The notes under the pieces: model-generated
The model's database searches: none
What the model was told of the DNA's origin: nothing
What the model saw: only the letters and a program-made list of their open reading frames with translations
Translations under genes and position numbers: made by a program
NCBI RefSeq assembly: GCF_001602625.1
Contig: NZ_LECR01000070.1
Span: forward strand, 1,108 to 7,809
Length of the DNA stretch: 6,702 bases
Direction of reading: 5' to 3'
Origin: Sodalis-like endosymbiont of Proechinophthirus fluctus
GTDB taxonomy: Bacteria > Pseudomonadota > Gammaproteobacteria > Enterobacterales > Enterobacteriaceae
Shown: positions 1 through 5,739 of the stretch, piece after piece
Layout: each line of letters begins with the position of its first letter
Numbering within the stretch: position 1 is the stretch's first letter

Positions 1-262
1 CCACCATGATATCCGCCCTTAATGCCGCCACCCACTCTTGCCCTTCGGGTTTGCGCAGGGAAGAAGGTTGAAATACCGGTAGGCTATGCCGCTCCGCCAG
101 CTGCTTGACTGGGCTGGGCGTCAATCTGTTGCCGCGTCCGGCGGGTCGGTCTGGCTGGGTGAAAACACCGACCACCTGATGTTTAGCGCGAATCAGCGCG
201 TCCAGATGGCGCGCTGCGAAATCCGGCGTACCGGCGAAGATAATACGTAAAGAGTCTGACAC
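1..262 (-). CDS. fmt: Methionyl-tRNA formyltransferase, N-terminal part (runs off left edge)
   Basis: Transfers a formyl group from 10-formyltetrahydrofolate to Met on initiator tRNA in the cytosol. The first 87 codons are visible and open. The N-terminal Rossmann start ([20 protein letters not shown]) and the conserved loop [11 protein letters not shown] followed by SPVKQLA are near-identical in layout to E. coli Fmt. The start is taken as GTG at 262 because it matches the family N-terminus (E. coli begins MSESLRII, here V/M-SDSLRII). An AGGA lies about 6 nt upstream (complement of 269-272). The spacer from the def stop is 22 bp, so the two genes form the usual def-fmt operon, with the deformylase first and both acting on the same formyl-Met cycle. 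No damage is seen in this part; the rest, including the C-terminal tRNA-binding domain, is outside the window. Confidence 0.96.
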   Translation of the reverse strand, partial: MSDSLRIIFAGTPDFAARHLDALIRAKHQVVGVFTQPDRPAGRGNRLTPSPVKQLAERHSLPVFQPSSLRKPEGQEWVAALRADIMV

Positions 263-284
263 GATGATTCCTATGGTGTCTGGG

Positions 285-800
285 TCACTTTCCCGCCCGC
301 GCAGTCATACGAGCCATTTTTTCCATTTTTTGACGAATACGCTGACGTTTTAGCGGGGAGAGATAATCAATAAATAACTTGCCGACCAGATGATCCATCT
401 CGTGCTGGATACAGATTGCCAGCAAATCGTCTGCCTCCATCTCGAAGCTGTTACCGTCGTGATCCAGCGCCCGCACTTTCACCTTTTCCGAGCGCGGTAC
501 AAAGCCTCGTTGATCTGGAATCGATAGACAGCCTTCATCAATGCCGGTCTCGCCACTTTTTTCCAGCAGTTCGGGATTGATCAGCACTAGGCGCTGATCG
601 CGGTTTCCGGAGACATCAATAACGATGATCTGCTGGTGGATATCAACCTGAGTGGCGGCCAGGCCGATCCCCTCCTCGGCGTACATAGTCTCAAACATAT
701 CATCCACGATGCGGTGAATGGTGTAATTAATGTCGGCGACAGGTTTGGCGACTTTGCACAACCGCTTGTCGGGATAATGTAATACCTGCAATAATGACAT
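285..800 (-). CDS. def: Peptide deformylase
   Basis: Metal-dependent hydrolase that removes the formyl group from the N-terminal Met of nascent proteins at the ribosome. It has 171 codons, close to the E. coli length of 169. All three family motifs are intact: GIGLAATQ (residues 44-51), EGCLS (89-93, metal ligand Cys91) and QHEMDH (132-137, ligands His133 and His137, catalytic Glu134). The start at 800 gives [11 protein letters not shown], aligned with E. coli MSVLQVLHIPD. An in-frame ATG at 818 would add six residues (MQIQIT) with no family counterpart. Neither start has a strong Shine-Dalgarno sequence. def is first in the minus-strand def-fmt operon and divergent from the dprA remnant. It looks fully functional. 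Confidence 0.97.
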   Translation of the reverse strand: MSLLQVLHYPDKRLCKVAKPVADINYTIHRIVDDMFETMYAEEGIGLAATQVDIHQQIIVIDVSGNRDQRLVLINPELLEKSGETGIDEGCLSIPDQRGFVPRSEKVKVRALDHDGNSFEMEADDLLAICIQHEMDHLVGKLFIDYLSPLKRQRIRQKMEKMARMTARAGK

Positions 801-855
801 AGTGATTTGAATCTGCATCTGAGTATGAAAACGGTATTTACCATTATTCTAGACA

Positions 856-884
856 CTTCCATAGCTGATTGACAGCCATGGAAG
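856..884. repeat. Inverted repeat in the def/dprA divergent spacer
   Basis: The arms at 856-866 (cttccatagct) and 874-884 (agccatggaag) are complementary at 10 of 11 positions around a 7-nt centre (gattgac). The outer seven pairs are perfect. It lies about 56 bp upstream of def, in the def 5' region. It could be an operator or an mRNA hairpin in the def leader. No T-run follows on either strand, so it is not a plain intrinsic terminator. Any function is inference. Confidence 0.5.
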
Positions 885-893
885 GAGAATGTC

Positions 894-907
894 CCGGCTT
901 TAGCCGG
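894..907. repeat. Short GC-rich palindrome in the def/dprA spacer
   Basis: CCGGCT-TT-AGCCGG is a perfect 6-bp inverted repeat (or a 5-bp stem with a TTTA tetraloop) only 9 bp from the previous repeat. It has no downstream T-run on either strand. Together the two hairpins fill much of the divergent spacer. Whether they are regulatory or chance remains open. Confidence 0.4.
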
Positions 908-923
908 TCTTCAGGGAATAAGT

Positions 924-943
924 AGGGAGGGAAAATATCATTG
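924..943 (+). promoter_or_regulatory. Ribosome binding site and remnant start of dprA
   Basis: GGGAGGG at 925-931 sits 9 nt upstream of a TTG at 941. Reading from that TTG gives L/M-SEIWLHM, which matches the E. coli DprA start (..TEIWLRLM). This purine-rich site fixes the ancestral start of dprA although the gene no longer reads through. The TTG may be a decayed ATG or an original alternative start. Confidence 0.6.
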
Positions 944-2078
944 AGCGAAATATGGTTGCACATGGCGGTGGTAAAAGGGTAAATGGCACAAAGGCCAAAT
1001 AATATCTGTCTAAGACATTGTATTAAGAGAATATGGACTAGCAAGTACTGTTAAATGCGATTTTAACCTCGCGACAGCACCAGCGCTATCGTCGCTGTTC
1101 TCATGGCGAACTGGAGGACGCGAGCCGCTAGCTGACGCAACCGAGTTAACATTTGCTTGCCATCAACGATGCGTGTTATCCCCGCCGCCTAGCCGCGCCT
1201 GGACTGGCTCGCCGTCGGCACTCTTTGTCGCAAGAGATCCTGCCTGTCTGGAAACGCGACAGCTGGCAATGGTCGGTGGCCGGCAATACAGCCTATACGG
1301 TAAACAATGGGGCGACTATTTCGACAGTCAGCTAGCAGCCGACGACCTGACTATCACCAGCGTTCTGGCGCTTGACATTGATGGGGTCTGCCATCGCGCT
1401 CCTCTGGCTACCACCGGCGGAAAGACTGTGGCAGTGTTAGGTTGAGGGATCGGTTACGACTGTCCGCACCAGCATTGCCGGTTGGCCGACTACATTGTCG
1501 CGCACGGAAGGAGCTCTGGTTTCGGAGTTTTGCCCTATGTGCCGCCGATGGCGATGCATTTTCCATTTCGTAACCGCTTGATAGTCTGGTTAAAGACTAG
1601 ACTGTTTTTAGTGTAGGCGGCAATAAAAAGCGGTTCGCTGGTCACGGTGCGCTGGATCAAGGACGATAGGACTTTTCCTTGCCGGGCCTACTGCGCAGCC
1701 AGCCCTTCTAGCGCCAGTACTCATTGGCTTATCCGACAGGAGAAGCGACGCTTATTAGCCGCCCGGAGGAGATATTTGAATACCTGTGCGATGACTTAAA
1801 ATGGCTGGCACCAAATTAAGATGGAAATTATTTCTGCACTAAAATGCGAAGTTAAATTTAAATTGCCGTTTGCCGATGTGTCGGCAAACACGGGGATGAT
1901 GTTACATCCTGTTGATGTCGTCACTGAACGTACCTGCTAATCTGTGCCGGAGGTAGTGGTGAAACTGCTCGAACTGGAGTTAGCAGGATGGATCGCAATT
2001 GTACCCGTAGGCTATGTCTGATTAAGGAGGGCAGTTCATGTTCGACATACTACTCGACATACTAATGTATTTGTTTGA
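941..2078 (+). pseudogene. dprA: DprA/Smf DNA-processing protein, heavily decayed
   Basis: The ancestor loads RecA onto incoming single-stranded DNA in natural transformation. DprA homology runs through the whole stretch, but only by changing frame. SEIWLHM follows the TTG at 941, with a stop at 980. QHQRY..LEDASR-stop-LTQPS-stop-HLLAINDACYPRRL covers about 1075-1191, with stops at 1129 and 1147. The Rossmann-type core then reads ALFVARDPACLETRQLAMVG and onward to KTVAVLG, ending in a stop at 1443. FPFRNRLIVWL marks the conserved FPRRNRIISGL region. PEEIFEYL and, in the tail, VVVKLLELELAGWIAIVP follow. The tail ends HTNVFV at a TGA at 2076-2078 inside smg, as I recall for E. coli. Core glycines are also changed (GSR to GGR, SGLA to SVLA, GIDG to DIDG), so no fragment is likely to be active. 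The total span is near the E. coli gene length, so decay is by point mutation and small indels. Confidence 0.93.
2042..2065 (+). repeat. 12-bp tandem duplication in the dprA/smg overlap
   Basis: The units tcgacatactac and tcgacatactaa lie head to tail and match at 11 of 12 positions. E. coli Smg has one copy here (FDVLM), whereas this sequence reads FDILLDILM. Twelve bases keep the frame of both overlapping genes, adding LLDI-type residues to Smg and an extra RHT-type block to the DprA tail. Confidence 0.75.
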
Positions 2079-2177
2079 AGCCTACATTACAAGGACTATA
2101 TTTATAATGCGTTAAACTGTCTGATCTGCAGGACGGGTAGGGCAGAACTTTTGCGCTGAATGTTGATCCACTTACCA

Positions 2178-2203
2178 TGCGTATCTACACTGCGTATCTA
2201 CAA
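2178..2203 (+). repeat. 13-bp tandem duplication in smg
   Basis: tgcgtatctacac is followed directly by tgcgtatctacaa (12 of 13 identical). The single ancestral copy encodes the MRIYT segment of Smg. A 13-bp insertion shifts the frame, so this duplication alone would inactivate the gene. Confidence 0.75.
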
Positions 2204-2482
2204 TGATTGAAGAAAGCCAGTGCTTTGGATACCGACTATCAGGGCTTCTTATTGTTTCTTGAACAGATTAAGGTGTTGAACCTGAAAACTGCGAAATGGT
2301 CATCGATCGTGTGATGGCGTTGGACGCGCCGGAATTTGATTTAGAAGGTCTGAAGTGGGTTATTCTCATGGTGTTATTTAATATTCCAGTTTGTGAAAAT
2401 GCCATATCAGCAAATGGAAGATCTGGTTTTTGAAGAAGACGAACAGCGTCTGCGTTGACGTATTAAAGATGGTGTAACGCTT

Positions 2483-3051
2483 ATGACTAAAGCTGCGATT
2501 TTTTCCGCGAATCACACTGCATCTTACCCCCTTTCCCTAGCGGGGCAGAACTTGTTCTGCGTTCTGGACAGCATCGCCCCTTTCTTGGCTGTTCCCATTA
2601 CCCGCAATGCGACTATATTCGATCCCTAAAGACCAAGGATGATGGGTATGTGGTAAAAGTGCTCTAAGGGCAGCTTTGCCCAGAATATCAATCAACGTTG
2701 GTATTGCTTCATGGGCACTTCGGCATGTTTATCGGTTGCTCGAAATACCCCGAATGCGGCCATATTACGCCCACAGCAGTGGCTGACGCCACGGCATTTT
2801 CTTGTCCCGAATGCCGCACCGGTAAACTGGTGTAACGCACATCGCGCTTTGGTAAAAGTTTTTACACCTGCGATCAGATATCCCGCCTGTAAATATGCAT
2901 TGAATAACCAGTACATAGCAAGGGAATGCGCTTATTGCAATTTCCCGTTGTTATGGAGAAAAATACTGCCTACGGCGTAAATCGGTTTTGTACCGATAAA
3001 GGCTGCGGTAGACCGGTAGAGACAAACGATAATGAAGAAAATGAAGAATAA
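2483..3051 (+). pseudogene. yrdD: YrdD, topoisomerase I C-terminal-type zinc-finger protein, decayed
   Basis: The intact family protein (about 180 aa) is a string of four TopA-type zinc ribbons that probably bind nucleic acid. Homology starts at the ATG at 2483 (MTKAAIFSANH) and continues after a frame change: GAELVLRSGQHRPFLGCSHYPQCDYIRSL, then VVKVL-stop-GQLCPEYQ, then FGMFIGCSKYPECGH, SCPECRTGKLV-stop-RTSRFGKSFYTCD, ECAYCNFPLL, and DKGCGRPVE before a TAA at 3049. The first CPxC pair is gone and the second reads CPEY. The third ribbon keeps its CPEC but has a stop shortly after it. The fourth crosses a frameshift. The end overlaps tsaC by 11 to 20 nt, which preserves the original tight coupling. 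Confidence 0.9.
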
Positions 3052-3613
3052 GTTTCTTTTATCTGACCTGACAAGTTTAGTGACAGCACTGCGTCAGCAG
3101 CAGGTTATCGCTTATCCAACGGAGGCTGTGTTCGGGTTGGGCTGCGATCCGGATAGCGAAAGCGCAGTTCAGGCGTTGCTCAAGCTAAAACAGCGTCCGT
3201 GGCAAAAAGGGTTGATTCTAGTTGCCGCTTATTACTCCCAGCTCACGGATTATATTGACGACAGCGCGTTGGATAATGCCGAGCGGGAGCGAATGTTCAC
3301 CCGTTGGCCGGGTCCCGTTACCTGGGTAGTACCAGCCCGTCCCACAACCCCGTGCTGGTTAACGGGACAATACACATCACTGGCGGTACGCGTCAGCGCA
3401 TTTGAACTAGTGCGGCGTCTATGCTCTGCTTTCGGTAAGCCACTGGTATCTACCAGCGCTAATTTGACCGGGCTGCCGCCGGCGTGTACTGCCGGCGAAG
3501 TGCGTGAGCAATTAGGCGCTGCTTTTCCGATACTGGACGAAGCGGTAGAAGGGCGGCGCAATCCTTCTGAAATTCGCGATGCCTTGAGCGGCGAATTGAT
3601 TCGTCAGGGTTGA
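3041..3613 (+). CDS. tsaC: Threonylcarbamoyl-AMP synthase (t6A37 tRNA modification)
   Basis: Condenses L-threonine, bicarbonate and ATP to threonylcarbamoyl-AMP, the donor used by TsaBDE to make t6A at position 37 of ANN-decoding tRNAs; essential in E. coli. The frame is fully open. Counted from 3041, the YrdC-fold signatures are [13 protein letters not shown] (25-37), the nucleotide-binding LKQRP..KGLI (49-59, Lys50 and Arg52), RWPGPVTWV (88-96), SLAVRV (113-118) and [10 protein letters not shown] (135-144); it ends ELIRQG like E. coli. The start at 3041 gives 190 aa and [10 protein letters not shown], matching E. coli MNNNLQRDAI in length. An ATG at 3032 would add MKK and cannot be excluded. 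Both starts have weak ribosome binding sites inside the yrdD tail. One unusual change is TTPCWLTG, where E. coli has TTPRWLTG. It is followed 19 bp later by aroE. Confidence 0.95.
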   Translation: MKNKFLLSDLTSLVTALRQQQVIAYPTEAVFGLGCDPDSESAVQALLKLKQRPWQKGLILVAAYYSQLTDYIDDSALDNAERERMFTRWPGPVTWVVPARPTTPCWLTGQYTSLAVRVSAFELVRRLCSAFGKPLVSTSANLTGLPPACTAGEVREQLGAAFPILDEAVEGRRNPSEIRDALSGELIRQG

Positions 3614-3632
3614 TTATCACCGGAGTGACACC

Positions 3633-4451
3633 ATGGGTACCTATGCCGTTTTTGGTCATCCGATTAACCATAGTCGGTCACCGCGCATTCATGCCCTTTT
3701 TGCCAATGAAACCGGTCTATCCCATCCTTATGACCGTGTGCTGGCACCACTGGATGGTTTTGAGCAAACACTGCGGCAGTTTTTCGACACGGGAGGATTG
3801 GGGGCGAATATTGCCCTGCCGTTTAAAGAGCGCGCGTTCTCGCTTTGCGATCAGCTCACCGAGCGTGGGTCTTTGGCTAGGGCGGTGAATACCATCAAGA
3901 AACTACCGGACGGTGCATTGCTAGGGGATAACACTGACGGTATTGGTTTGGTCAGTGATTTGCAGCGTTTCGCTCTATTGCGCCAAGAAAGCCGAGTGCT
4001 CTTAGTGGGCTCTGGCGGCGCAGCACGGGGGGTGATCCTGCCGCTGCTTTCCTACGGCTACAAAGTAGTTCTGACTAACCGGACTTTCCCTCGAGCACAA
4101 GAGCTGGTGGAGTTTTACTATCACGTTGGCGATATCAGTGCATTACCCATTGAGCGCCTCGGTTCGCCGGATTACGACTTGATCATCAACGCGACATCCA
4201 CCGGGGTACAGGGCAGTATCCCGCCACTGCCAGCCTCCATTATTACACCTACGGTTTACTGCTACGATATGTTTTATCAACAAGGCGAAACACCGTTCAT
4301 CGCCTGGAGTCGCCGGCACGGCGCGCTGCGCTGCTCTGATGGGCTCGGCATGCTGGTGGGTCAGGCGGCCTCGGCATTCTTCTTGTGGCATGGCGTATTG
4401 CCCTCAATTTTGCCGGTACTGGAAACCCTTCGCGCGGAGCTGACTGTATGA
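3633..4451 (+). CDS. aroE: Shikimate dehydrogenase (NADP), full length with two motif replacements
   Basis: Reduces 3-dehydroshikimate to shikimate with NADPH in aromatic amino-acid and chorismate synthesis. At 272 codons it has exactly the E. coli length. The start ATG at 3633 has GGAG 9 nt upstream (3621-3624). Shikimate-site HSRSP (13-17), catalytic Lys65 in PFKE, Asn86 in AVNT, Asp102 in GDNTDG, the nucleotide loop [15 protein letters not shown], and [11 protein letters not shown] with Gln244 are all present. The motif NVTVPFK of E. coli reads NIALPFK here, replacing shikimate-contacting Thr61 by Ala. The GAVNT motif reads RAVNT (Gly83 to Arg). Both are at normally conserved positions, so activity may be reduced. 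The stop overlaps the start of the yrdB remnant (ATGA). Confidence 0.93.
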   Translation: MGTYAVFGHPINHSRSPRIHALFANETGLSHPYDRVLAPLDGFEQTLRQFFDTGGLGANIALPFKERAFSLCDQLTERGSLARAVNTIKKLPDGALLGDNTDGIGLVSDLQRFALLRQESRVLLVGSGGAARGVILPLLSYGYKVVLTNRTFPRAQELVEFYYHVGDISALPIERLGSPDYDLIINATSTGVQGSIPPLPASIITPTVYCYDMFYQQGETPFIAWSRRHGALRCSDGLGMLVGQAASAFFLWHGVLPSILPVLETLRAELTV

Positions 4452-4709
4452 ACTAGGTGATACATTTCCCGGATTTGGAGTAATAGGATGACAAGCGTCA
4501 AGGTGTGTTCTTCCCAGCATGGTGGGCGCGGGGGATGCCGCGTGAAGTGTCGAATCAGTGTGGATTGATTATGTATCTGCTTTTTGTCCGCGGGTGATGA
4601 GTCCAATCCTCCCACGCTCTTTCGTCAACATCGCATGGAAGTAGAGGATGTAATGGAATAACTTATAGCTCAGGGAATAGATATTGATGGCCGATACTGC
4701 TTATACTGA
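4448..4709 (+). pseudogene. yrdB: YrdB (DUF1488), decayed
   Basis: YrdB is a small protein (85 aa in E. coli) of unknown function encoded directly after aroE. The remnant starts with an ATG inside the aroE stop and reads MN-stop-VIHFPDLE-stop-stop-DDKRQGVFFPAW (E. coli MNQAIQFPDREEWDENKKCVCFPAL). Stops are at 4454, 4481 and 4484. After poorly conserved middle codons and a frameshift near 4590, LFRQHRMEVEDVME-stop-LIAQGIDIDGRYC matches the E. coli tail (SFRQHRWDLEEEAENLIQEQ..) to a TGA at 4707. The span (262 bp) is close to the ancestral length (258 bp). It is not translatable beyond two codons. Confidence 0.88.
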
Positions 4710-4744
4710 AATAATAGCACATTACTTTAAGCTTTAAGCAAGAA

Positions 4745-4819
4745 TTAGTTTTTCGATGCCAGAAGCGCTATCCCTAAAGCCAAACCGATAAAAATGCCAG
4801 GGTCGCACGGACAAGCCAT
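4745..4819 (-). other. 24-codon hydrophobic reading frame downstream of yrdA
   Basis: ATG at 4819 opens MACPCDPGIFIGLALGIALL then ASKN and a stop. It has a single stretch that could span a membrane (residues 8-20) and a CPC near the start. It lies in the same frame as the yrdA tail, 21 bp after its stop. There is no convincing ribosome binding site, and I recognise no family. It may be chance, a decayed remnant or a small membrane protein. Confidence 0.12.
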
Positions 4820-4840
4820 GGTCGTACGATAATAATGAAT

Positions 4841-5431
4841 TCAATGTCCTTCTACAGGCGGCCACTGTCCATCTTCTTGGGAGGGATAGTAATCCCTCTA
4901 TTGTACATAATTATTATTAGCCGAGTAAAATAAGATGACCCATTTCCGTGGCAGTCAGGCGGAGGATTCACTTCACCGGACTGCCAAAATATAGAGACAG
5001 CTACTGTGTAAGTGTTTACCGGACGCCACCATACCAGGCTTAGTACTAATGGTGACTTCATCCTCAATGACGGCGCCATCCAGAATAATACTTCCCATAC
5101 CAATCAGAACATGATTGCCGATAGTGCAGTTATGCAACATGACTATATGCCCTACAGTGACCTCATCGCTAATAATCAAGGGATGTCCCGCCGGGTTGCG
5201 CTTGGAGCGATGGGTTACATGTAATGCGAAGCCGTCCTGAATATTGGTGCGCCCAGCCTACTCGCGCACAGTTTTTTGATGTCGCCGAGAATATCGACCA
5301 GCGGCCGAATACTGACATCGTCGCCGAGGGTGATATGACTTATGACCACGTCGCTGGGATCGATAATGATCCCCTTCGAGTTGAGGGGAGGTGTCTCGGT
5401 AAGGGCGCAGCAGCCTAACGTGCTGAAGCAT
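4841..5431 (-). pseudogene. yrdA: YrdA, gamma-carbonic-anhydrase-like hexapeptide protein, decayed
   Basis: The family is a left-handed beta-helix protein of about 184 aa, related to gamma carbonic anhydrases; no function is settled for YrdA. Reading from ATG at 5431 (AGGA at 5440-5443 on the complement), MLQHVRLLRPYRD matches E. coli MSDVLRPYRD. A frame change gives IIIDPSDVVISHITLGDDVSIRPLV and LGDIKK. HVTHRSKRNPAGHPL, in pieces, follows, then the best segment SDEVTVGHIVMLHNCTIGNH..GMGSIILDGAVIEDEV (about 5000-5172), keeping the His residues of VGH and VMLH. After another shift come LYFGSPVK-stop and, last, YSANNNYVQ-stop-RDYYPSQEDGQW to a TGA at 4841. At least three frameshifts plus stops make it non-functional. 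It converges on yrdB and diverges from the rRNA operon. Confidence 0.9.
4881..4898. repeat. Perfect 7-bp hairpin inside the yrdA tail
   Basis: GAGGGAT-AGTA-ATCCCTC forms a perfect stem with a tetraloop between the convergent yrdB and yrdA remnants. On the plus strand it is followed by AT-rich sequence (tattgtacataattattatt) but no clean T-run. A weak terminator for plus-strand transcription leaving aroE/yrdB is possible but unproven. Confidence 0.3.
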
Positions 5432-5479
5432 TATAAGGATCCTGTTGTAGGGTACTGAATAGACTGTTTTATCTTAAAA

Positions 5480-5494
5480 GCGTATGTGACAACC
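5480..5494. promoter_or_regulatory. Candidate upstream Fis site of the rrn P1 promoter
   Basis: gcgtatgtgacaacc fits the degenerate Fis core GNNYRNNWNNYRNNC at every fixed position. Its centre (5487) is at -145 from the predicted P1 start. E. coli rrnB has a Fis site near -143. The centre is less A/T-rich than in strong sites, so affinity is uncertain. Confidence 0.45.
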
Positions 5495-5553
5495 ATTCCT
5501 CGTCCACCATTTGCTGTTTTTGCGCAGACGATCGCTTAAGATCAAATCAGAAG

Positions 5554-5568
5554 GGATGAAAAATAAAC
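5554..5568. promoter_or_regulatory. Fis site I of the rrn P1 promoter
   Basis: ggatgaaaaataaac matches the Fis core GNNYRNNWNNYRNNC fully, with an A/T-only centre. It is centred at 5561, which is -71 from the predicted P1 start and the same position as the main activating Fis site of E. coli rrnB P1. Both sequence and spacing support a growth-rate-linked Fis activation site. Confidence 0.65.
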
Positions 5569-5571
5569 AGT

Positions 5572-5632
5572 CAGCGGCAAAAGATCAAAAAAGTCTTGTG
5601 CAATAAATTCGGCTCCCTATAATGCGTCTTCA
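5572..5632 (+). promoter_or_regulatory. rrn P1 promoter with A-rich UP element
   Basis: The -35 TTGTGC (5596-5601), a 16-bp spacer and a perfect -10 TATAAT (5618-5623) are followed by GCGTCTTC and a likely start at A5632. The 16-bp spacer, GC-containing discriminator and the block CTCCCTATAATGCG are typical of enterobacterial rrn P1 promoters, which are controlled by ppGpp/DksA and initiating NTP. The A-rich stretch aaaagatcaaaaaa just upstream of -35 (5579-5592) is the expected alpha-CTD-binding UP element. Confidence 0.88.
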
Positions 5633-5693
5633 CTGGCCGGGAACATAACCGGATCAGCTAGAGGAAGGTGTCCCACTACTGGAAAATAACAGG

Positions 5694-5721
5694 TTTATTA
5701 TAAAGAGGAAAATTGTAGTAT
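5694..5721 (+). promoter_or_regulatory. rrn P2 promoter, weakened -35
   Basis: TAGTAT (5716-5721) aligns with the E. coli rrnB P2 -10 TATTAT through the shared downstream block (here acgccacccgc). Sixteen bases upstream, where E. coli has TTGACT, this sequence has TTTATT (5694-5699), only 3 of 6 consensus bases. P2 is therefore present by position but probably weak. Confidence 0.5.
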
Positions 5722-5739
5722 ACGCCACCCGCACCAGTA

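Larger units (their letters stand above)
2038..2458 (+). pseudogene. smg: Smg family protein (DUF494), decayed with an internal deletion
   Basis: Smg is a conserved gammaproteobacterial protein of unknown function encoded between dprA and yrdD. Starting at the ATG at 2038 the sequence reads MFDILLDILMYLFEAYI (E. coli MFDVLMYLFETYI), with a first stop at 2113. In another frame IYNALN..LSDLQDG follows, then [22 protein letters not shown], and finally [24 protein letters not shown], where [17 protein letters not shown] is recovered by a frame change, to a TGA at 2456. About 25 codons between the N-terminal helix and IYNAL are missing compared with E. coli. Two short tandem duplications (2042-2065 and 2178-2203) add bases; the second breaks the frame. 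The first 41 nt overlap the end of dprA in a different frame. Clearly non-functional. Confidence 0.92.

Noticed and set aside
869..897. TTGACA on the plus strand as a -35 for dprA
   Set aside because: At 16-18 bp downstream there is only GC-rich palindrome sequence, not a -10. The hexamer is the loop region of the inverted repeat.
1153..1445. Two overlapping open frames of 60 and 90 codons that could be taken as small genes
   Set aside because: Both translate to consecutive pieces of DprA (NDACYPRRL, then ALFVARDPACLE onward) in two frames, so they are parts of one pseudogene.
2936..2970. TTGCAA plus an A-rich stretch as an internal promoter for tsaC
   Set aside because: No -10 hexamer better than chance stands at 16-18 bp spacing, so a promoter cannot be supported from sequence alone.
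2692..2980. Open frames on both strands of about 74 and 89 codons
   Set aside because: The region encodes the third zinc-ribbon area of YrdD in another frame (FGMFIGCSKYPECGH, SCPECRTGKLV). These frames are shadows without family likeness or ribosome binding sites.
4720..4740. ctttaag repeated twice as an insertion-sequence end or target duplication
   Set aside because: The copies are directly adjacent, with no transposase remnant or inverted ends nearby. It is a short AT-rich repeat of no clear meaning.
5012..5418. Two plus-strand frames opposite yrdA
   Set aside because: The minus strand shows clear YrdA homology throughout. The plus-strand translations resemble nothing and lack start signals.
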